Shown here piece after piece: positions 18,518 to 27,400 of a stretch of DNA of 64,000 nt (positions are counted from its first letter, which is position 1; each line of letters starts with the position of its first letter). The stretch is from contig NZ_JADOTV010000001.1 in assembly GCF_015767245.1 (NCBI RefSeq), forward strand, positions 248,001 through 312,000. Direction: 5' to 3'. The notes below the pieces were generated by a model. It saw only the letters and a program-made list of their open reading frames with translations, had not been told where the DNA came from and searched no databases. The stretch is from Aureivirga sp. CE67. Its GTDB lineage: Bacteria > Bacteroidota > Bacteroidia > Flavobacteriales > Flavobacteriaceae. The position numbers and the translations under genes were made by a program.

Positions 18518-18781
18518 TTATATTCCTATAAAAATATCCGTCATCAGGTTTTCTTCTGCAATATCTACCACAAAATCTTCCATCGCTTCTTCAAGCTTAC
18601 TTTCTACTTTCACTAAAAAAATAGTGTCCTCTGTTCTTACTTCTAGCGCTTCTATCAACTCATTTTTTACATTTGTAAAAGATACAATATCTTTATTTGT
18701 GTATCCTTCTGGGTATTTTGTCAATAGCAATTCTAGAATTTCAGAATTTAAATTTTTGTAATCTATAATTCTTTTTTTCAT
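18518..18781 (-). CDS. Small conserved Bacteroidota protein of unknown function
   Basis: The 87-residue product (start MKKRIIDYKNLNSEILELL) contains KYPEGYTNKDIVSFTN, EALEVRTEDTIFLVKV and an acidic C-terminal half. The sequence pattern 'RIIDYKNL...LL..KYP.GY...DI..F.N......EAVEVRTEDT..LVKV' is one I recall from many flavobacterial genomes as a conserved hypothetical protein. It has no signal peptide or membrane segment, so it is cytoplasmic. It is convergent with htpG and shares the terminator between them. Confidence 0.7.
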   Translation of the reverse strand: MKKRIIDYKNLNSEILELLLTKYPEGYTNKDIVSFTNVKNELIEALEVRTEDTIFLVKVESKLEEAMEDFVVDIAEENLMTDIFIGI

Positions 18782-18963
18782 AAAATAAAATATCTAATTT
18801 TTAAATTTTCAAGGTTATTTGATTATACTTTTTCTTATACAATTTTAACCAAAAAAGAATTCTAGTGAAAGAAGGAAAGTTTAATATTAAAACAATAAAT
18901 CGTTAACTTTCAATGAATTAAACCTTAAAACACAAAAGATAAACAACTGATTTTCAGACATAA

Positions 18964-19005
18964 AAAAACTGATTCGTAAATAATATACAAATCAGCTTTT
19001 CTTTA
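18964..19005 (-). terminator. Terminator of the lipoprotein gene at 19022
   Basis: On the minus strand CTGATT and AATCAG (loop about 15 nt) precede a run of seven T residues. Confidence 0.55.
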
Positions 19006-19021
19006 TATTTTAATTTTACTC

Positions 19022-19588
19022 TTAGTTAAACCAAATAGTAAAAAATTTAATTTTCGCATGGTCAGGAATTTGATCTGCTACAACTTCTCCTTTTGCATCT
19101 GATGCTTTTAATCCTAAGTCATTTTTATCTAAAGCTATCGTAGCGTTTAATTCATCAATAAATAATGTAACATTAAATATAGTGCTCTCTATTTTATTGA
19201 TTTGGTAATTTGCTTTGATGTCTTTGAATGAAGAATTTAATGAAAGTCCTTTTTTAGTTTTAAATAATGGACTATTGATTTCTACATATTTAATTTTAGA
19301 AAGAGAATCATTCGCTTCTTGAGGTACGATAGTTAATAATTCATTTCCTTCTGGAGAATAAATCAAATATTCATCCTCATCTTTATTTAAAAAGTTAGTG
19401 TCTGATCCACTAACCTGATTTGAATTTACTTCTGAAATGGAATCTTTTGCAAAGATTGTTTTAATTTCTCCTGCAGTATTTTTTGATGTAAAATTCCCAA
19501 CTTGTCCTTTTTCAATAATATAATCAGTGTTTTTATTACATGCAAAAAGAGAGAAACATAAGCTTAAGATTAAAATAAACTTCTTCAA
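19022..19588 (-). CDS. Putative lipoprotein with TTG start
   Basis: The 188-residue product has a lipoprotein signal (KKFILILSLCFSLFAC, lipobox Cys17). The codon before KKF is TTG and no in-frame ATG occurs between the upstream stop and the signal peptide, so TTG is the likely start. The rest is hydrophilic and beta-rich (EDEYLIYSPEGNELLTIVPQ, IFNVTLFIDELNATIALDKN). No domain family was recognised. It is probably exposed in the periplasm or at the outer membrane. A hairpin with T-run follows. Confidence 0.6.
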   Translation of the reverse strand: MKKFILILSLCFSLFACNKNTDYIIEKGQVGNFTSKNTAGEIKTIFAKDSISEVNSNQVSGSDTNFLNKDEDEYLIYSPEGNELLTIVPQEANDSLSKIKYVEINSPLFKTKKGLSLNSSFKDIKANYQINKIESTIFNVTLFIDELNATIALDKNDLGLKASDAKGEVVADQIPDHAKIKFFTIWFN

Positions 19589-19767
19589 GGTTTTAAAGGT
19601 TTTAGTTTTGTAAATTAAATTGACAACGTAATTATTCTATTTTTATTGAATTTATTTCGGAATAATCGTGGGGTTAAAATATTCCGAAATAAATTTTAAC
19701 AAAAATAGGTTATATATATTTAGTTTAAAAATTAGATACCAATAAATTTCAAATTATTATTTGCTGT

Positions 19768-20337
19768 TTAATAGGAGCTTCTCCTACTAGATTCTCTTCT
19801 ATTTTTAGAGTTTTCTTTATAATAATAGTTAGAAGAGTGTTTTTTCTTTTTATTGTATGAATAATAATTTGAACGTTTTTTATGGTAATGTCTGTGAGGT
19901 TTATTTACATATCCTCTATAATGATAATAACCATGCGGGTTTATAGTAATAGTCAGATGTCCTACTTGACAAATATGATGATTTTGATATTTAATTCGAA
20001 TTTGTCCAATTCTTGATACTTTTCCATCTCTTAAATATTTTATAGAAACATTTCCTACCGAAGTAATTCTTCCATAATAATCCTTTCGAATTCTCACAGG
20101 TCTATTATCTTGAACCACCTCATATCGAACTCCATTTTTATAATAACATTCTGTCTCTGGAAGTGCGTTAAAATCAAAATCTCCATTTGAAAAAACATAA
20201 AATTCAATATTATTTTCTACAAAATAAATTGGTTCTTCAAATATCCTTCTACTCTCTATTCGTTCCGTATTTTCAAATCCCATCATTTGAAAACTACTGA
20301 AAACTAACCCAATAATGATAAGTATTCTTGTTTTCAT
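19768..20337 (-). CDS. Secreted basic conserved hypothetical protein
   Basis: The 189-residue product has a signal peptide-like start (KTRILIIIGLVFSSFQMMG), a middle domain with DFDFNALPETECYYKNGVRY, VRIRKDYYGRITSVGNVSIK and RIGQIRIKYQNHHICQVGHL, and a strongly basic tail rich in Tyr, His, Lys and Arg (KPHRHYHKKRSNYYSYNKKK and beyond). The repeated 'DYYGRI..VG...I.Y' units are a pattern of uncharacterised flavobacterial periplasmic proteins. The His/Lys-rich tail could bind polyanions or metals, but that is a guess. Confidence 0.6.
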   Translation of the reverse strand: MKTRILIIIGLVFSSFQMMGFENTERIESRRIFEEPIYFVENNIEFYVFSNGDFDFNALPETECYYKNGVRYEVVQDNRPVRIRKDYYGRITSVGNVSIKYLRDGKVSRIGQIRIKYQNHHICQVGHLTITINPHGYYHYRGYVNKPHRHYHKKRSNYYSYNKKKKHSSNYYYKENSKNRRESSRRSSY

Positions 20338-20518
20338 AATTCTTTTAGTTTAAATTAATACTTGTTTTTAACGATATTTTAGAACTATTCAAACAACATG
20401 CCGAAAATATGAGGCTAGCTAGATTAAAAAAATATTATATTTCTAAAAAAATAAAAAAAAGGCGTAATATTATTCATATATTTACGTCAGACAGGGTAAT
20501 AATTAATTAATTTTTAAG

Positions 20519-21025
20519 ATGATAGAAGCTATTGAAAAAAATTTAGATCGTGGTATAAAATTATTAGAATCAATTACAGATGAAGAATATAGCGACAAAT
20601 CTGTTGCTCCATATTACTCAAGTATCGGAGGACATATGCGACATATTCTAGATGTTTTTGATTGTATTTTTGACGGTCTACCAGAAAAAAAGGTAAATTT
20701 AGTAGCGAGAAAACGAAACCCTTTGGCTGAAACTAAAACTGAAGAAGGGATTGCATATTTTGAGAAAACAAAAAGAAGACTTCAAGAATTAGCAAATACA
20801 GATTTTGATAAGATAATTACAGTTTCAGACGATTTAGGATTAGGAGTAGTAAGTGCAAATTACACACTTGCAAGTGCTTTAATTCAAGCGCATAGTCACG
20901 CAATTCATCATTATGCAAGTATTGGATATATTATTTCACAACTTAGCATTGAATTACCTGATGAAGATTTCGGATTTAATCCATCTACACCGAAAGAAAA
21001 ACAAATGATAGGAGCTAAGAATTAG
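20519..21025 (+). CDS. DinB-like putative metal-dependent protein
   Basis: The 168-residue cytoplasmic protein looks like a four-helix bundle of the DinB/YfiT superfamily. Candidate metal ligands are the His residues of SIGGHMRHILDVFD (near residues 38-42) and of AHSHAIHHYASIGY (near 122-127). Members of the superfamily include thiol-dependent transferases and stress proteins. The substrate is unknown. The last codons and stop overlap a terminator hairpin and the last bases of the convergent ATP-grasp gene (11 bp overlap). Confidence 0.75.
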   Translation: MIEAIEKNLDRGIKLLESITDEEYSDKSVAPYYSSIGGHMRHILDVFDCIFDGLPEKKVNLVARKRNPLAETKTEEGIAYFEKTKRRLQELANTDFDKIITVSDDLGLGVVSANYTLASALIQAHSHAIHHYASIGYIISQLSIELPDEDFGFNPSTPKEKQMIGAKN

Positions 21026-21041
21026 TTAGCTCCTTTATTTT
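21010..21041 (+). terminator. Terminator overlapping two convergent stop codons
   Basis: The arms AGGAGCTAA / TTAGCTCCT, with a 7-nt loop followed by a T-rich run, start inside the last codons of the DinB-like gene and lie within the final codons of the opposing gene. Confidence 0.75.
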
Positions 21042-22070
21042 TTTTGTATAATTCAACAATTCTTTAATATCTTTTAAGAAAGTCGAAACTTTCGCATAAG
21101 GAATTCCATGTTTATTATGATTTGTAGTTGCTATTTTATGAATCATTTTCCAATGATCTTTAATCGTTCTTATAGAATTTAAATAAGTCTGATTTGTAGC
21201 ATCATAAATATGTGTTGGCTCGGCGATAATTCCGTTGATCTCTAAAATTTTAAAATTCTTTCCTTTTCTTAAATCTTCAAACTTATCATATTTGATATCC
21301 AATCTCCCATAATACCAACCTTCAATCTGTTGGTTTAAAGCATCAAAACTTTCCACTAATTTCTCGTCGATCAAATGATTCCCATTGAAAAACTGTGTTC
21401 CTTTCGCATGATTTCCAATAACATTCAAAAGAACAGATTCATTATTTTCTGGAACTTCTTTTAAGCCTTCTCCATGAATTTCTCGCATCAAATCTAAATA
21501 GAATTGCGCTCTTTCATCTTGAATAATTAGTTCTTCTAATGTATGTTTTCCATTTCCAGAAACAGTCAAATATTTTTTAATCGTGATAGAAGAAATATCT
21601 CCTTTTTCTTCTCCAGGAATTCTATAATAAAAAAGTCCACATTCATTTGAATAAGAAACAAATTCTTGAATGATAATCGGAATTTTATATTGCTGTAAGT
21701 AAGTTTCTAATATTTCAGGAGAATCAATTTTTTTCACCAGCAAACCTCTAAATCCAATATCTGGTTTTGCAATCAAAGGAAATTCAATCCTAGCATTTTC
21801 AATTTCAGTCATCGTTTGTTTAAAACTATGTTTTTTCTTTACTAAAATTGTTTTTGGACGAAATTCTTCCGGAATCAATTGAATCGTTTTATACTTCGAT
21901 TCGGCTCCATTTCCAGAATGTTTTATCGCTGGATTTGTTGCAGAAAAAAATACCGGATTTCTACTTTTTAAAGCTAAATAAACCGCATAAGGAAGTATCG
22001 GTACATAAAACATGTACGATGGCCAATATTCCCACTGAAAAATCTTTTTAAAACTACTTACTTTCTTCAT
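21015..22070 (-). CDS. ATP-grasp domain protein (D-Ala-D-Ala ligase-like fold)
   Basis: The ATG at 22070 (MKKVSSFKKIFQWEYWPSYM) gives 351 residues. The N-terminal part holds an aromatic/hydrophobic stretch (MFYVPILPYAVYLALKSR). The rest is ATP-grasp-like: FPLIAKPDIGFRGLLVKKID as the first nucleotide-binding strand-loop, IIIQEFVSYSNECGLFYYRI, and a late metal-binding loop NFKILEINGIIAEPTHIYD. Such enzymes join a carboxylate to an amine or thiol with ATP; the substrates are not evident. The start overlaps the DUF6095 gene by 17 bp, so it belongs to an operon with murQ and DUF6095, hinting at a cell-envelope or recycling role. Confidence 0.7.
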   Translation of the reverse strand: MKKVSSFKKIFQWEYWPSYMFYVPILPYAVYLALKSRNPVFFSATNPAIKHSGNGAESKYKTIQLIPEEFRPKTILVKKKHSFKQTMTEIENARIEFPLIAKPDIGFRGLLVKKIDSPEILETYLQQYKIPIIIQEFVSYSNECGLFYYRIPGEEKGDISSITIKKYLTVSGNGKHTLEELIIQDERAQFYLDLMREIHGEGLKEVPENNESVLLNVIGNHAKGTQFFNGNHLIDEKLVESFDALNQQIEGWYYGRLDIKYDKFEDLRKGKNFKILEINGIIAEPTHIYDATNQTYLNSIRTIKDHWKMIHKIATTNHNKHGIPYAKVSTFLKDIKELLNYTKKIKELTNS

Positions 22071-22290
22071 TTTTGTCAAACAATGCACTTAAAATAATTC
22101 GAATACCAATCACTCCTAAAACTACAGCAATGATGGCAAGGATTATCCCAACTATTAAAAATAAATAATTATCATTTCTTTTAATAGCTTTAAAGCCAAT
22201 ATTTATGAAAAAAGGAGCTAGTAAAATTAATGGTAATGCACCAGCTTCATATTTTATACCTTTTGCAAGTTTATTTTTGTCTGTGCTCAT
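22054..22290 (-). CDS. DUF6095 family small membrane protein
   Basis: The 78-residue protein has two hydrophobic segments (ALPLILLAPFFINIGFKAI and LFLIVGIILAIIAVVLGVIG) joined by a short polar loop. The start LAKGIKYEAGALPLILLAPF matches my recollection of the DUF6095 pattern, common in flavobacteria directly after murQ. It overlaps murQ by 4 bp upstream and the ATP-grasp gene by 17 bp downstream, so the three are translated together. Function unknown; it lies in the inner membrane. Confidence 0.8.
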   Translation of the reverse strand: MSTDKNKLAKGIKYEAGALPLILLAPFFINIGFKAIKRNDNYLFLIVGIILAIIAVVLGVIGIRIILSALFDKNEESK

Positions 22291-23099
22291 TTTTTATAAT
22301 TATTTAAAGCATTTCGAACGCCTTTGTATTTTTCTAAAAGTTCTTTTGCTTCCGATTCTTCGATATTCAATTCTTCCATCAACATTCTCGTTCCTCGATA
22401 TACCAATTTATCATTCGAAAGCTGCATGTCTACCATTTTATTTCCCTTAATTCTCCCCAACTGTATCATTGCTGAAGTCGAAATCATGTTTAAAACCATT
22501 TTTTGTGCAGTTCCTGCTTTCATTCTAGAACTTCCTGTCACAAACTCTGGTCCAACAATCACTTCGATAGGATACGTAGCAACTGTCGAAAGCGGACTGT
22601 TTTCATTACAAGTAATACATGCCGTTGTACAACCAAATTTTGTCGCTTCCTGAATTCCTCCTATCACATAAGGAGTCGTTCCTGAAGCAGCAATTCCAAC
22701 AACAGAATCATTTTCAGTTATTTCGTATTGATTTAAATCTTTCCAAGCTTGTTCTTTATCATCTTCTGCATTTTCCACAGCTTTTCTAATCGCTGTATCT
22801 CCTCCTGCGATCAAACCAATCACCAAATTATGAGAAACGCCAAAAGTTGGTGGACATTCCGAAGCATCTAAAATTCCAAGTCTTCCACTTGTACCTGCTC
22901 CTATGTAGAATAATCTTCCTCCTTTTTTTAATTTCGAAACCAATTCTGTTACAAATTTTTCAATCTGCGGAATCGTTTTCGAAACTGCATTCGCAACTGT
23001 TTGATCTTCTCTATTTATATTCGTCAAAAGTTCTCCCACACTCATTTCTTCCAAATGATTGTATTTCGAGTCTTTTTCTGTTGTTTTTTCAAAATTCAT
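22287..23099 (-). CDS. murQ: N-acetylmuramic acid 6-phosphate etherase
   Basis: The 270-residue protein has the SIS sugar-phosphate domain with LFYIGAGTSGRLGILDASE (the conserved Ser/Thr loop and an acidic active-site region), IAGGDTAIRKAVENAEDD with the second conserved acidic cluster, and GIAASGTTPYVIGGI. It cleaves the lactyl ether of MurNAc-6-phosphate to GlcNAc-6-phosphate and D-lactate in cell-wall recycling. Length agrees with compact Bacteroidota MurQ proteins. It is cytoplasmic and heads the murQ-DUF6095-ATP-grasp operon; a glycosyltransferase lies 13 bp upstream in the same direction. Confidence 0.95.
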   Translation of the reverse strand: MNFEKTTEKDSKYNHLEEMSVGELLTNINREDQTVANAVSKTIPQIEKFVTELVSKLKKGGRLFYIGAGTSGRLGILDASECPPTFGVSHNLVIGLIAGGDTAIRKAVENAEDDKEQAWKDLNQYEITENDSVVGIAASGTTPYVIGGIQEATKFGCTTACITCNENSPLSTVATYPIEVIVGPEFVTGSSRMKAGTAQKMVLNMISTSAMIQLGRIKGNKMVDMQLSNDKLVYRGTRMLMEELNIEESEAKELLEKYKGVRNALNNYKK

Positions 23100-23112
23100 A
23101 ATTCAAATGTAC

Positions 23113-24057
23113 TTAAAATAATTTGCTCTTTAAAAAACCTAATCCATAACCAAAAAACTGTACAATTGTAGTAATTACAGCCAAAAATCCAACCAATGCA
23201 TTTTTATTCATCATCGTTGCAGCAAAGAAATTAAACGCTAAATAAATTCCAATAAACTGAAATGGTACAAAGAATTTAAAAAGGCTACAAATAGCTGCAA
23301 AAACAGAAAACAAAACAAATAAAGAAGGAAACCAAAAAGTAAGTTTAGCAGATTCTGGATATTTTTTGTTTAAAATCGGACGAGCTGTTCCAAAATTGAA
23401 AGTTTGCTTAAAAAATGCTTTAATAGTCGATCTTCTTTTATGAAAAACATAAGCCGAAGGAATCAATTGTGTTTTAAAACCATTTTCCCAAAGACGAAAA
23501 GTCATATCAATATCTTCTCCATATTTCATTTTACTAAAACCTTTCGTTTTTTGAAATGCTTTCTTCGAAATTCCCATATTAAAACTACGCAACTGAAACT
23601 TTCCAATTCCATTTTTCTTTCCACGAATTCCACCAGTTGTCAACAAAGAAGTCATCGAATAATTGATTGCTTTTTGCAACATTGTAAAAGATTTATGAGC
23701 TGCATCTGGTCCACCAAAAGCATCCGTATATTGTTTTTTCAAGGTTTGAGAAACATGATATAAATACATTTCAGGAATAATACAATCCGAATCTAAAATG
23801 ATAAAATAATCACCTTTTGCTCGTTGCATTCCATAATTTCTACTTTGTCCAGCTCCTGTATTTTCCTTAAAAAAATATTGAACATTCAACTGATTCTCAT
23901 ATTTCTTTACAACTTCTTCCGACGAATTCTCCGAACCATCTTCCACTACAACTATTTCAAATTTTTGCTGAAAATCCTTTTGTTTTGTCAAACTTTCCAA
24001 CAATTCATCAATCTCTTCTGGACGATTATATACAGGTATTACTAATGAAAATTTCAA
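23113..24057 (-). CDS. Family 2 glycosyltransferase with C-terminal membrane segments, TTG start
   Basis: The 314-residue product has a GT-A fold: FSLVIPVYNRPEEIDELLES, EIVVVEDGSENSSEEVV, a DxD-type metal motif in YFIILDSDCIIPE, and KMKYGEDIDMTFRLWENGFK as acceptor/base region. Three hydrophobic segments occupy residues 235-310, so it is membrane-bound. The first codon is TTG; the upstream frame closes with TAA five codons earlier with no ATG, and the beta strand starting FSLVIPV must be included, so TTG is the probable start. It precedes murQ by 13 bp. It probably transfers a sugar to an envelope glycan or lipid. Confidence 0.88.
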   Translation of the reverse strand: MKFSLVIPVYNRPEEIDELLESLTKQKDFQQKFEIVVVEDGSENSSEEVVKKYENQLNVQYFFKENTGAGQSRNYGMQRAKGDYFIILDSDCIIPEMYLYHVSQTLKKQYTDAFGGPDAAHKSFTMLQKAINYSMTSLLTTGGIRGKKNGIGKFQLRSFNMGISKKAFQKTKGFSKMKYGEDIDMTFRLWENGFKTQLIPSAYVFHKRRSTIKAFFKQTFNFGTARPILNKKYPESAKLTFWFPSLFVLFSVFAAICSLFKFFVPFQFIGIYLAFNFFAATMMNKNALVGFLAVITTIVQFFGYGLGFLKSKLF

Positions 24058-24136
24058 TGTTTTTTCTATTTAAAATTTTTGAGGTAAAAATCATTATCAT
24101 TTTTTGGAGCTTCCCTTTCCTTTTTCAAAAAGTCAA

Positions 24137-24274
24137 GGTCGGGCTTTTCGTTTCAAGTTTTCTTTTTTCAAATAAGAATATCTAAGAAATCCGTGGGCTT
24201 CTAAGGTCGCCTCCGTTTTCTAAGAATTTCTAATTTTCAAAAAAGAAAAGCTTTCCTCTACAATCCCTAAGCTA
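24137..24274 (+). repeat. Intergenic repeat B, copy 1 (copy 2 at 34464-34603)
   Basis: About 138 bp. It shares with copy 2 GGTCGGGCTTTYCGTTTCAA, GTGGGCTTC, GGTCGCCTCCGTT, AAAGCTTTCC and CAATCCCTAA. The flanking halves AAGAAT-TCTAAG and TAAGAATTTCTAA with TTTTTCAAA / TTTTCAAAAAA make a long imperfect stem. The 24058-24490 gap holds no gene. Confidence 0.85.
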
Positions 24275-24309
24275 TTAATCATTATCACTATAATATTCCC
24301 AGATAATTA

Positions 24310-24341
24310 AATTCCCCTCTTGAGAGGGGCTAGGGGTGTGT
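24310..24341 (+). repeat. CCCCTCTYRAGAGGGG palindromic repeat, copy 3
   Basis: AATTCCCCTCTTGAGAGGGG followed by CTAGGGGTGTGT. Intact version of the site that is split by an element at 41418-41614. Confidence 0.9.
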
Positions 24342-24438
24342 CTTAAATGAAATAAAATATTCTTATAAAATTCCAAATGTGATAACGTATATTAAAACAA
24401 CTCTTTTAATGATATTTTGACCAAAAATACATAGAAAA

Positions 24439-24467
24439 AAAAAGCTCTCATAAAATGAGAGCTTTTT
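24439..24467 (-). terminator. Terminator of the 1970-residue T9SS gene
   Basis: Perfect inverted repeat AAAAAGCTCTCAT / ATGAGAGCTTTTT with a 3-nt loop, 24 bp after the stop. Confidence 0.85.
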
Positions 24468-24490
24468 AATTTTAAATATTTAAAAAAAAC

Positions 24491-27400
24491 CTAGTTTTTC
24501 ATAATCTTATAAGTTCCGAAGCTTCCTCCAGAAATTACTTTTACAACATAAGTACCAGTACTTAATTGGCTCATATCGATTGTTTGCTTGTTAGTGTTTG
24601 GAGTAACGCTAATTACTTCTTGTCCTAATAAGTTCACAACAGAAATATGATCAATTGCTTGCTTGTACTCTACGTTTAAGATATCATTAGTTGGGTTTGG
24701 ATATAAACTTAATCCTTCTAATACGTTTTCACCAACACCAATCACATCAGGATTAGTTACAGGCTCGTCCGTTTCGATTAACTCAATATCATCAATAGTT
24801 AAGTAGAACGCGATAATATCAGACTCTAAGTGGATTCCGATTGAGTTTTGTCCACTCTCTAATGGAGAGAAAACAGCACTATACTCAACGTACTCAGTGT
24901 TATCTAATACTTCGTCCTCATCATCTCCTTGTGTAAATCCAATTGGATGACCTTCATAACTTTCAACATCTCTAGTAGTTCCGAACCATGCAGAGAATTG
25001 GAATCCAGCAAATCCTGAAGTACTATATTTGAATTTCAACTTATAGTTCTTGTCTTTATCTAAGTTGAAGTAAGGAGTTTTTAACCAAGCATTAGAATCA
25101 TAATCGAAAGCTAAGTAGTTTGATCCACTATTTGCATGTCTATTGAAAGTAGCTTCTTGGTCTAATGACATGTAGTATTGACCTTCTGCATCCATACACT
25201 CAGGAATGATATTCACACCTACTTCTTCCATATTTTCGAAATCTTCAATCCATGGTAAGTCTGTAATAATTCCACAAGCAGTTTGTACTGTTGAAGGATC
25301 ACTCCACTCACTTTCGTTGATATTATCTTCACAAACTGATCTTACGTAGAAGTCATACTTAGTGTTTGCATCTAAATCAGTGAAAACATAGAATAAATCT
25401 GTTGTTTCAGTCCAAGTAGTTGGTAATCCAGCTCCAAATGGTACGTAAGCAACATCATAGTTTCCAACGTTTGCAGGATCTTCCCAGTTTAATGTTACAG
25501 TTACATCTGAAATATCAGTCGTAGTAATATTGATTACAGCTGGACAGTTAGGAGTTTTGATGAATTTAACATCATCAATTGTTAAACTAGTTCCATCTAA
25601 TCCATCAATACTTGGAATATGCCATGCAAAATATCTTATTCCAGTCATTGAAGATAAATCAATCTCCATTTGCTCAAAATTGATATTTGTATATCCTTCA
25701 TCATTTGAGTTTAATGGTAATAATACTGAAATATTATTTGTAGCATCATTTCCATCAGCTCCTGGAGTATATAAATCGAAGTTATTTGTTTCAGAAACTA
25801 AAATCTGGAAGTTGTCTCCTTGAATTTCAGAACCTGATTTATGCTTGAATCTTAAGATATCATCTCCTGTTAAGTTAACAGCTGGAGAAATTAAGAAATC
25901 ATCATTGTTTCCATTATTTAAATCTGTTTTGATAGAAGCAGCTTGATCTCCTTCAGAGAATGCTTCCTCAAAATTCATATCCCACTCATCAGAATCTCCA
26001 TTAGCATTTAATACTGTCCAACAAGTTTCAGAAGCAGTATATGAGTTAAATCCTTCTAAGTATGGAATATCATAGAAATCACCACAAGGTGTCATGAACG
26101 TAAATGGTCCAGTCCAGAAACTTTGATCATCATCACTACAGTAGTCTCTTACATATACTTCATATAAAGTAGCAGGAGCTAAAGTATTAGCAGAATAGTT
26201 AGTTGCATTATGTTGAGAAACTGTTGGAGTAGCATCTCCTGCAGGATCATCATAGTTTGCAGTTTGGATGATAATATCCCAAGCTGATGCATTTCCTTCA
26301 GTCCAAGAGATATCTGCAGATGTAGCAGTGATATTTTGTACATCTAAATCCGAAGGTTGAATACAAGTTGGTGCAATTCTTACTTTAAAATTATCAACAT
26401 AGAAGTTCACATCATCTGAGAAATTAAAAGTAATTACATTTGATACAAATGCAAACTTCACAACTCCAGAAATTCCTGCTAAATTCTCAAAATGATAATC
26501 TCCAGTATTTGAAATAATTGATGTACTATCCCAAGTCTCAAGACTAGTCCAAGTTTCACCTCCATCATTTGAATATAATAAATCTACTGTTTGTTCTGCA
26601 CCTAGAACACCTTCATCAGTATTGAACCAATTTGTTAATGCATAATCAAATACTACTTCATGATCTTCTGTATCAGGAATTTCGATATTAGGTGAAATCA
26701 ACCAATTTAAACCTGCTGAATAAACCTCGATTCTAGCTGATTGACCAAAACTATGTGTAGGATCATTAGCGAAATCATCATTTACCCATGAAGAAGATCC
26801 AAAGTTTTCAGGTCCATCTGTTAAAGAACCTCCTGATGCTTCTTCCCAACATTCTGGTAAATATTCATCGAACTGCTCCGTATATTCTGGAGTATAATTA
26901 GCACACGGAGTAGAGAAGTAATAAGGTCCAGACCAGTAACTAGCATCAGTATCAGAACAAGTAGATTGTACCCAGTATTCATAATCTGTTAAAGCATCTA
27001 AATCTGTTAATTCATAAGTTGTTTCTGTTAATCCTTCTGCTGTTAATTCTGTAGAATCCGTAGGTTCTCCAGTTCCAGCAGGTTGAACAACAACATCCCA
27101 TGTAGTTCCATTTTCACCTTCCCAATCAATAGTAGCAGTAGTTCCAGTAATATTATTAGCAGTTAACTCAGTTGGTTGTAAACAACTTGGAGCTAATTGT
27201 ACTTTGAAGTTATCTACAAAGAAGTTAGATGTAGATCCCCATACTTCTTCGTTTGCAAAAAATGCAAATTGTACAACTCCATTAATATCTTCTAAATAAG
27301 CGAAGTCTTCTTGTCCTAAATTAGAAATAGAAGAGTCATGGTCATACGTATTTAATGTATTCCATGTTGCTCCTAAATCTGTAGTATATAATAATGTGAT

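Noticed and set aside
25530-25823. Open frame on the plus strand inside the giant T9SS gene
   Set aside because: Antisense to a strongly supported coding region with no domain of its own.
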